Shown piece after piece: positions 1-4,313 of a stretch of DNA of 8,307 nt. The stretch lies in NCBI GenBank assembly GCA_024223125.1, contig JAAEOP010001007.1, positions 1-8,307 of the forward strand, given 5' to 3'. Within the stretch, counting starts at the first letter, position 1, and the number at the start of each line of letters is the position of its first letter. Under the pieces are notes generated by a model that ran no database searches, was not told the DNA's origin, and worked only from the letters and a program-made list of their open reading frames with translations. The translations under genes were made by a program, and so were the position numbers. This DNA comes from Chloroflexota bacterium (GTDB taxonomy: Bacteria > Chloroflexota > Anaerolineae > Promineifilales > Promineifilaceae).

Positions 1-900
1 GTCGTTTACGGAACCAGCGCCCGCACCGTTGTCCCGCCCACCCCCGGCTCCGACCGGGAAACAATCTTAGGCGGCATCTACTCCCTGCAAACAGAAGGCT
101 CCACTAATTTGGAAGCTGGTTTGCTGATGGGATATGAGATGGCGAACCAGGCTTACAAGCCCGGCGGCATCAATCGCGTTATCCTCGCTTCCGATGGGGT
201 AGCCAATGTGGGCGATACTGGTCCCAACAGTCTGGCAGCCAAAATTCGCGGCTATGCCGACGCTGGCATTCAACTAACCAGTATTGGCGTCGGCTTGGGC
301 AACTACAATGATGTGATGATGGAACAGCTTGCCGACCAGGGCGATGGTAATTACGCTTACGTGGATACCCTGGACGAAGCCCGCGAGGTTTTTGTGGAAG
401 ATTTGATGTCCACTCTGCAAACAATCGGTTTGGACGCCAAAATTCAGGTGGATTTTGACCCCCAGATTGTGCAACAGTACCGGTTGATTGGTTACGAAAA
501 CCGGGCCATCGCCGACCAGGATTTCCGCAACAATGAAGTAGATGCGGCCGAATTTGGAGCCGGTCACACGGCCGCTGCCATCTACGCCGTCCAGTTAACC
601 CCCGGCGCTCAGGGTCGTATCGCTACCGTCTTCCTACGCTGGCAAGACCCCCAAACCCGAGCCGTCCAGGAAATCAACGGCGTATTCAGCACTGACTCTC
701 TGTCGCCTTCCTTTGACGCTGCGCCGCTGAATTACCAACTGGCTGTTACCGTCAGTCAATGGGCAGAATTGTTGCGCGACAGTTACTGGACAGAAGGTGT
801 GGATCTGAATGACATCCGCATTCGCGTAGACCGTTTAGCTAATCAGATGGACGATATGGATGTGTTTGAATTGGCACAGCTTGTTTCGTTGAGTAACTAA
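1..900 (+). CDS. YfbK-like von Willebrand factor type A protein, C-terminal part (5' truncated)
   Basis: The frame is open from base 1 to the TAA at 898-900, so the N-terminus and true start lie outside the window. The 299 visible residues contain the later half of a vWA domain: the metal-site Thr in GSTNLEAG (about residue 35), the ILASDGVANVGDT strand-loop with its MIDAS Asp (about residue 65), and GNYNDVMMEQLADQGDGNYAYVDTL. After this comes the YfbK-type C-terminal region (DUF3520-like), recognisable from EYRLIGYE-like QQYRLIGYENRAI and the segment around VDAAEFGAGHTAAAIYAVQLTP. The family is usually exported or a lipoprotein, but the signal region and first MIDAS motif DxSxS are not in the window. 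Its role is unknown: a metal-dependent protein-binding module, sometimes mislabelled a chloride channel. A strong terminator follows directly, so this is the last gene of its transcript. Family assignment is confident; function is not. Confidence 0.93.
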   Translation, partial: VVYGTSARTVVPPTPGSDRETILGGIYSLQTEGSTNLEAGLLMGYEMANQAYKPGGINRVILASDGVANVGDTGPNSLAAKIRGYADAGIQLTSIGVGLGNYNDVMMEQLADQGDGNYAYVDTLDEAREVFVEDLMSTLQTIGLDAKIQVDFDPQIVQQYRLIGYENRAIADQDFRNNEVDAAEFGAGHTAAAIYAVQLTPGAQGRIATVFLRWQDPQTRAVQEINGVFSTDSLSPSFDAAPLNYQLAVTVSQWAELLRDSYWTEGVDLNDIRIRVDRLANQMDDMDVFELAQLVSLSN

Positions 901-912
901 CGACTTGATGGC

Positions 913-950
913 AAAAAGCCCCGCGAATATCTTATTCGCGGGGCTTTTTT
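913..950 (+). terminator. Strong intrinsic terminator after the vWA gene
   Basis: A perfect 17-bp stem (913-929 with 933-949) closes on a 3-nt loop (930-932). The GC-rich core is GCCCCGCG/CGCGGGGC, flanked by an A5 tract on the left and a T6 tract on the right (945-950). It begins 12 nt after the stop codon at 898-900. The symmetric A/T tracts mean it could also stop transcription arriving from the opposite strand. Confidence 0.95.
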
Positions 951-969
951 GCTTGAAGGAGGAAAAAAT

Positions 970-1020
970 ATGTTAAGGAGTATAGGTCAGGTTGATGAGT
1001 CTAACCTAAGTCCAACCTGA
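970..1020 (+). CDS. Candidate 16-codon leader ORF upstream of prfC
   Basis: An AAGGAGG at 956-962 lies 7 nt before ATG at 970, a near-ideal Shine-Dalgarno arrangement. The reading frame encodes MLRSIGQVDESNLSPT and ends at TGA (1018-1020). It sits only 19 nt after the terminator of the preceding gene, so expression needs either readthrough or a promoter overlapping that terminator. A weak candidate is TTGATG (905-910), a 17-nt spacer and TATCTT (928-933). The last third of the ORF carries one arm of each of two competing inverted repeats. The peptide resembles nothing I recognise. It could be a regulatory leader peptide, a remnant of a decayed gene, or chance. The ribosome binding site is stronger than any visible for prfC itself. 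Confidence 0.3.
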   Translation: MLRSIGQVDESNLSPT

Positions 1021-1060
1021 AAAAAAGATGATAATGAACTGCTCTCTAAAATTGGACTTA
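987..1060 (+). promoter_or_regulatory. Two mutually exclusive inverted repeats (possible attenuator or leader fold)
   Basis: Repeat A is TCAGGTTG (987-994) with CAACCTGA (1013-1020), 8 perfect pairs. Repeat B is TAAGTCCAA (1007-1015) with TTGGACTTA (1052-1060), 9 perfect pairs. The right arm of A and the left arm of B share 1013-1015, so in RNA only one can form fully. Repeat A lies inside the candidate 16-codon ORF and ends on its TGA, so a ribosome there would melt A and affect B. The pairing is seen in the sequence; the regulatory reading is inference. Confidence 0.35.
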
Positions 1061-1061
1061 C

Positions 1062-1096
1062 CACTTGCAAACGTGCCCACTTGCAAACTTGCCACT
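1062..1096. repeat. Short tandem repeat, CACTTGCAAACKTGCC units
   Basis: Two adjacent 16-base units (1062-1077 and 1078-1093) match at 15 of 16 positions, differing only at 1073/1089, and a third begins with CACT. Each unit can be read as two degenerate octamers of the ACTTGCAA type (1063-1070, 1071-1078, 1079-1086, 1087-1094). The block lies in the untranslated region before prfC and looks like an intergenic simple repeat, not a CRISPR, because there are no spacers. Confidence 0.6.
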
Positions 1097-1110
1097 AACA
1101 ACTTATCACG

Positions 1111-1139
1111 TTATCCTTAGAGCCTTAAATAATTATGAT
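1111..1139 (+). promoter_or_regulatory. Weak candidate sigma-70-type promoter for prfC
   Basis: TATGAT at 1134-1139 matches five of six bases of the -10 consensus. TTATCC at 1111-1116 is a poor -35 (3 of 6) at a 17-nt spacing. The stretch 1125-1139 is AT-rich. If used, transcription would begin near 1146, at the foot of the hairpin at 1141-1172, leaving a structured leader of about 140 nt before prfC. Confidence 0.25.
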
Positions 1140-1140
1140 G

Positions 1141-1176
1141 GGCGGTCACAATACAAACTTGTTGTGGCCGCTTTTT
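1141..1176 (+). terminator. Terminator-like hairpin in the prfC leader
   Basis: GCGGTCACAA (1142-1151) pairs with TTGTGGCCGC (1162-1171) over 10 positions, one being a T-G wobble (1146/1167). Five T follow directly at 1172-1176. This is the form of an intrinsic terminator, about 110 nt upstream of the prfC ATG. It could end readthrough from upstream, or act as the terminator of an attenuation system. If the candidate promoter at 1111-1139 is real, it is instead a 5' stem-loop. Confidence 0.45.
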
Positions 1177-1195
1177 ACGCCTGATGTATCCGTTC

Positions 1196-1257
1196 AGACC
1201 CTAAGGGTTTTTCGCTTAATCTAACGGGTACACGCGGGAGTAAAACCCTTAGGGTCT
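1196..1257. repeat. 16-bp perfect inverted repeat ahead of prfC
   Basis: AGACCCTAAGGGTTTT (1196-1211) is exactly complementary to AAAACCCTTAGGGTCT (1242-1257), with a 30-base spacer. Each arm holds its own near-palindrome (ACCCTAAGGGT or ACCCTTAGGGT). The right arm ends 30 bases before the prfC start. It may be a dispersed intergenic element or a regulatory stem in the prfC 5' UTR. No T tract follows, so it is unlikely to be a terminator. Confidence 0.75.
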
Positions 1258-1271
1258 TGGTAGCCCCCTGA

Positions 1272-1286
1272 ATGAGTACCGCCTGA
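1272..1286 (+). promoter_or_regulatory. Four-codon upstream ORF ending 1 nt before the prfC start
   Basis: ATG AGT ACC GCC TGA (encoding MSTA) occupies 1272-1286, and the prfC ATG begins at 1288. A ribosome terminating at this UGA would be placed to restart at prfC. There is no good Shine-Dalgarno for either start. Such a mini-ORF arises easily by chance, but UGA termination next to the start of a release-factor gene makes it worth recording. Confidence 0.25.
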
Positions 1287-1287
1287 T

Positions 1288-2886
1288 ATGAGTGAATCAA
1301 AAAGCGACAACGGACAATTGAAAGAAGAAATACAGAAGCGGCGCACCTTTGCCATTATCTCCCACCCGGACGCCGGGAAAACGACGCTGACGGAAAAGCT
1401 GCTGCTTTACGGCAATGCCATTCATTTGGCGGGCAGTGTGCGTTCCCGTAAAAGTCAGCGGTCGGCTACGTCTGACTGGATGAAGATGGAGCAGGAGCGG
1501 GGTATCTCCATTACCTCGACTGTGCTGCAATTCCCTTACAAGGGACACACGATCAATTTGCTAGACACACCAGGCCATCAGGATTTTTCAGAAGATACGT
1601 ACCGCACGTTAACGGCCGCAGATTGTGCCGTCATGGTGTTGGATGCAGCCAAAGGGGTGGAGGCGCAAACGATTAAACTGTTTGAGGTGTGTCGCCGCCG
1701 GGGAATTCCGGTGTTTACCTTTATCAATAAAATGGATCGGCCGGCGCTGGATGCGTTGGAACTGTTGGATGAGGTGGAAACGGTGTTGGGGATGCAGCCC
1801 GTACCCATGAATTGGCCCATTGGGGATGGGGACACCTTTATGGGCGTCTATGATCGTCTGAGCGATGACGTGCATCTGTATGATCGCACGGCGCACAATC
1901 AAACCATTTCGCCCGAATATATTACCAACCTGGATGATCCCCGCATTGAAGCAAAATTGAGCGATTTCCAGTTTGAGGATTTGCAAGTCAACATTGCTTT
2001 ATTGGATGAGTTGGCCAAATTTGATTTTGAAGCGTTCCGCCGCGAAGAGCAGACGATTGTTTATTTTGGTAGCGCGTTAACCAATTTTGGAGTGCAGTTG
2101 TTTTTGGATGATTTCATCCGGTTTGCCCCGGAACCTAATGCGTATCCTAGCGACAATGGGTTAGTGGACCCTTTTCAGCCTGATTTTACGGGCTTTGTGT
2201 TTAAGATTCAGGCCAATATGGATCCCAGACACCGGGACAGCGTGGCTTTTTTGCGGATTTGCAGCGGCCGTTTTGAACGCAATACCCAGGTCAATCATCC
2301 CCGCACCGGCAAGACGTTGAAACTATCCCGAACGTATACTTTTTTTGCCGATGATCGGGCGGTGGTGGATGAAGCGTTTGCTGGGGATATTATCGGGTTG
2401 CCCGGCAACCGGGAACTGCACATTGGGGATACGATTACGGCCGGCGCCAAATTCAACTTCGAGTCGATCCCCCGTTTCCCGGCGGAGCATTTTGCCCGGC
2501 TGGTGAACCTGGATATTAGCAAGCAAAAACAGTTTTTGAAGGGCATCCATCAACTAGAAACGGAAGGGGCGATGCAGATTTTGTATGAAGTAGACGCCAT
2601 GCGCCGCGAGCCGATTTTGGCAGTGGTGGGGATGCTACAATTTGAGGTGGTGCAGGCCCGTTTGGAGCAGGAGTACAAGGTGCGCACCAAGCTAGAATCG
2701 TTGCCCCATCGTTTGTGCCGTTGGATAGAGGGGCCGGATGATGTGGTGGGGAAGCTGCCCTGGCGGTATGGCATGTTGAAGACGAAGGATGACGACGGCC
2801 GTCTCGTAGTCTTATTCAATTCTGCCCATGAACTGAATTATTACAATGAGAAGTACCCAGAATTGGCGTTTGAGAGTATTAGTTAG
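1288..2886 (+). CDS. prfC: Peptide chain release factor 3 (RF3), translational GTPase
   Basis: The product is 532 residues, close to the usual length of about 530. RF3 is a ribosome-bound GTPase that removes RF1 or RF2 after peptide release. The G domain is complete: G1 SHPDAGKTT (residues 25-33), switch I region RGISITS (71-77), G3 DTPGH (93-97), G4 NKMD (147-150) and a G5-like FGSALTNFGV. RF3-specific features include the SDWMKMEQERG segment, ANMDPRHRDSVAFLRI in domain II, and the KQKQFLKGIHQL...EGAMQ and VVGMLQFEVVQARL segments of domain III. The start is fixed by an in-frame TGA at 1273-1275 with no other plausible start after it before the conserved KRRTFAIISHPDAGKTT. No clear Shine-Dalgarno precedes it. 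The gene is intact and ends at TAG, 27 bases from the convergent gene on the other strand. Confidence 0.98.
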   Translation: MSESKSDNGQLKEEIQKRRTFAIISHPDAGKTTLTEKLLLYGNAIHLAGSVRSRKSQRSATSDWMKMEQERGISITSTVLQFPYKGHTINLLDTPGHQDFSEDTYRTLTAADCAVMVLDAAKGVEAQTIKLFEVCRRRGIPVFTFINKMDRPALDALELLDEVETVLGMQPVPMNWPIGDGDTFMGVYDRLSDDVHLYDRTAHNQTISPEYITNLDDPRIEAKLSDFQFEDLQVNIALLDELAKFDFEAFRREEQTIVYFGSALTNFGVQLFLDDFIRFAPEPNAYPSDNGLVDPFQPDFTGFVFKIQANMDPRHRDSVAFLRICSGRFERNTQVNHPRTGKTLKLSRTYTFFADDRAVVDEAFAGDIIGLPGNRELHIGDTITAGAKFNFESIPRFPAEHFARLVNLDISKQKQFLKGIHQLETEGAMQILYEVDAMRREPILAVVGMLQFEVVQARLEQEYKVRTKLESLPHRLCRWIEGPDDVVGKLPWRYGMLKTKDDDGRLVVLFNSAHELNYYNEKYPELAFESIS

Positions 2887-2889
2887 AGT

Positions 2890-2910
2890 CGTAAAATGTA
2901 AAACGTAAAT
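2890..2910. repeat. Three tandem heptamers between convergent genes
   Basis: CGTAAAA (2890-2896), TGTAAAA (2897-2903) and CGTAAAT (2904-2910) stand head to tail and fill nearly the whole 27-base gap between the prfC stop and the stop of the opposing gene. No hairpin with a T tract is visible, so the gap holds no recognisable terminator for either gene. Confidence 0.55.
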
Positions 2911-2913
2911 CGA

Positions 2914-4191
2914 TCAGGGTGGATTGGTCAGATAGGTTTGCCATTGTTGTTCTAGTTCTTCAGGGGTGTAACGGCCGTCGCTAACCTCTATCAACCAATC
3001 TTCATAAAAAGGTATCTGGCCGTCGCCCGGTATTTGGATGATATGTTTGGGGCTGATTTTCAATTCCTCAATGAGAAACTGGATAATGGCGTATGTTAAG
3101 GCAGTGGCGTCTTCGCCGCTGTTCCAGAATTGGGCGCCAGATTGTAATGTTGTGCCTTGTTCGGCCAACGTTTGCCGGTTAGATGGTAGCAGGGGATACG
3201 GCCGTAACGCCAACCGCTCCAAATACCAATCCAACCACGCTTGTGAAAACGCTCCCTCGCTCCAATCGGCAATACCAGATAACTTCTGCATCATAGGATT
3301 AATGAGTTGAACCGTGTAACCACGAGCCATCGCCTGGAATCCAGCTTCGTCTTGCGGCAAGCCGACCAGAGTTGGCGTGGGCAGCCGCAGCCGCCATTCC
3401 CCATCTACATAAGCCACTGCGTCCGCTTGGGATGATAATAAGGCGGGGTCGGTTAAAAATTCAACTTGCCAATGGAATCCTTCGGGGCACTCAAAGGTGG
3501 ATTGGACGCACAGTTCGGCCGTTTTGCTGTTGAATTCCAGGGCCAGCCGCCGGGCAATTTCTTGGTCGCGCTCCGGAAAGGTCAAGCTGACGTAGTAACC
3601 GTCTTTGGCGATTGTTGGCCCCCAAAATTCATCTTCAGGAGGCGCCAGCAGCCAACGGTCTGGGCCGAGTCGGTACACGACCGTATGCCTGAGCTGTACC
3701 GTCTCTGTATACCCATTGCCAATGCTGTAACTGTAATCATGTTCGGTCACAATTTCGGCGGCGTTGAACTGGGGGTTGATGGTGTGGCTGATGACGGCCG
3801 TGACCGGTTCAACCGGCTGCCAATCCAAACCAAACAACTGCCGGTTCTGATAATCCCCTTCGGACACAAGCTGCTCCCACGCCAACGCCCATTCGGCGTC
3901 TTTGCCTGACAGGAAAGTGGCAAACAATTCCGGATCTTGGGCATTGGCCGCATCTTCAATAACCGCATAACTGGCAATCAAATCATCCCCCACATCTTCA
4001 GACAGTTCTTCTACCCGCTGCGTTAGCGACCAGTAAACGCCCCCCATCCCTCCGGACAAAAAGATAACCAAAATCAATATCAGCCAGGGCCAACGGCGGC
4101 GCGGTTTTGATGGCTGTGATTTTGGCGGCGGCGTTTCTTCTGCTTCTTCATCCCATTGAATTGTTTCTTCAGTCTGCCAATCAAAAGACAT
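2914..4191 (-). CDS. Membrane-anchored extracytoplasmic protein with degenerate peptidase MA-like C-terminal half
   Basis: From the ATG at 4191-4189 the product is 425 residues. It has an acidic, Pro/Lys-containing cytoplasmic tail (1-30), an RRR stop signal, one TM helix (about 34-54), a predicted SnoaL/NTF2-like alpha-beta segment (about 70-185), and a C-terminal half facing outward. The ending, with ALTYAIIQFLIEEL (364-377) and YTPEELEQQWQTYL (408-421), resembles the end of peptidase MA-like gluzincins, and LPTPTLVGLPQDEAG (270-284) fits the segment before their active site. The zinc motif HExxH is absent: the equivalent region reads MARGYTVQLINPMM. C228 and C235 could form a disulphide. 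An upstream in-frame ATG at 4278 exists, but its 29 extra codons run through an intergenic repeat, so the later start is preferred. No Shine-Dalgarno is visible at either. Protein reality is secure; the family link is tentative. Confidence 0.82.
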   Translation of the reverse strand: MSFDWQTEETIQWDEEAEETPPPKSQPSKPRRRWPWLILILVIFLSGGMGGVYWSLTQRVEELSEDVGDDLIASYAVIEDAANAQDPELFATFLSGKDAEWALAWEQLVSEGDYQNRQLFGLDWQPVEPVTAVISHTINPQFNAAEIVTEHDYSYSIGNGYTETVQLRHTVVYRLGPDRWLLAPPEDEFWGPTIAKDGYYVSLTFPERDQEIARRLALEFNSKTAELCVQSTFECPEGFHWQVEFLTDPALLSSQADAVAYVDGEWRLRLPTPTLVGLPQDEAGFQAMARGYTVQLINPMMQKLSGIADWSEGAFSQAWLDWYLERLALRPYPLLPSNRQTLAEQGTTLQSGAQFWNSGEDATALTYAIIQFLIEELKISPKHIIQIPGDGQIPFYEDWLIEVSDGRYTPEELEQQWQTYLTNPP

Positions 4192-4209
4192 GAGTAACGG
4201 ATTCAATAA

Positions 4210-4306
4210 TGAATTGTGAACAATGAATTGTGAATTGTGAAGTGGCACTGGATATGGCCGACCAACTTCACAATTCATTATTAATTATTCACAATTTATT
4301 ATTCTT
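4210..4306. repeat. AT-rich intergenic repeat with TGAATTG heptamers and a 13-bp inverted repeat
   Basis: TGAATTGTGAA occurs at 4210-4220, 4224-4234 and 4231-4241, and its complement TTCACAATTCA at 4267-4277, with a variant TTCACAATTTA at 4288-4298. TGAATTGTGAAGT (4231-4243) and ACTTCACAATTCA (4265-4277) are a perfect 13-bp inverted repeat around a 21-base loop. The block fills the gap between the transglycosylase stop and the next - strand start. The hairpin has no following T tract on the - strand, so it need not separate the two genes transcriptionally. Confidence 0.75.
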
Positions 4307-4313
4307 CACTCCT

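Noticed and set aside
109..111. TTG as a start codon for the vWA protein
   Set aside because: The frame is open to base 1 and the upstream residues (VVYGTSARTV and GSTN) align with the vWA fold, so the TTG is an internal Leu.
1062..1096. CRISPR array
   Set aside because: The repeat units abut with no spacers, and no cas gene is present.
1609..1986. 125-residue open frame on the - strand inside prfC
   Set aside because: prfC is unambiguous over this stretch, and the antisense product has no coherent features.
3466..3909. 147-residue open frame on the + strand
   Set aside because: It is entirely antisense to the well-supported 425-aa gene, has no Shine-Dalgarno and no recognisable domain.
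4231..4277. Intrinsic terminator after the transglycosylase gene
   Set aside because: The 13-bp hairpin is AT-rich with a 21-base loop and lacks a following T tract on the - strand, so it is described as a repeat instead.
4192..4278. N-terminal extension of the 425-aa protein from ATG at 4278
   Set aside because: The 29 codons translate an intergenic heptamer repeat and inverted repeat, and no Shine-Dalgarno precedes the ATG.
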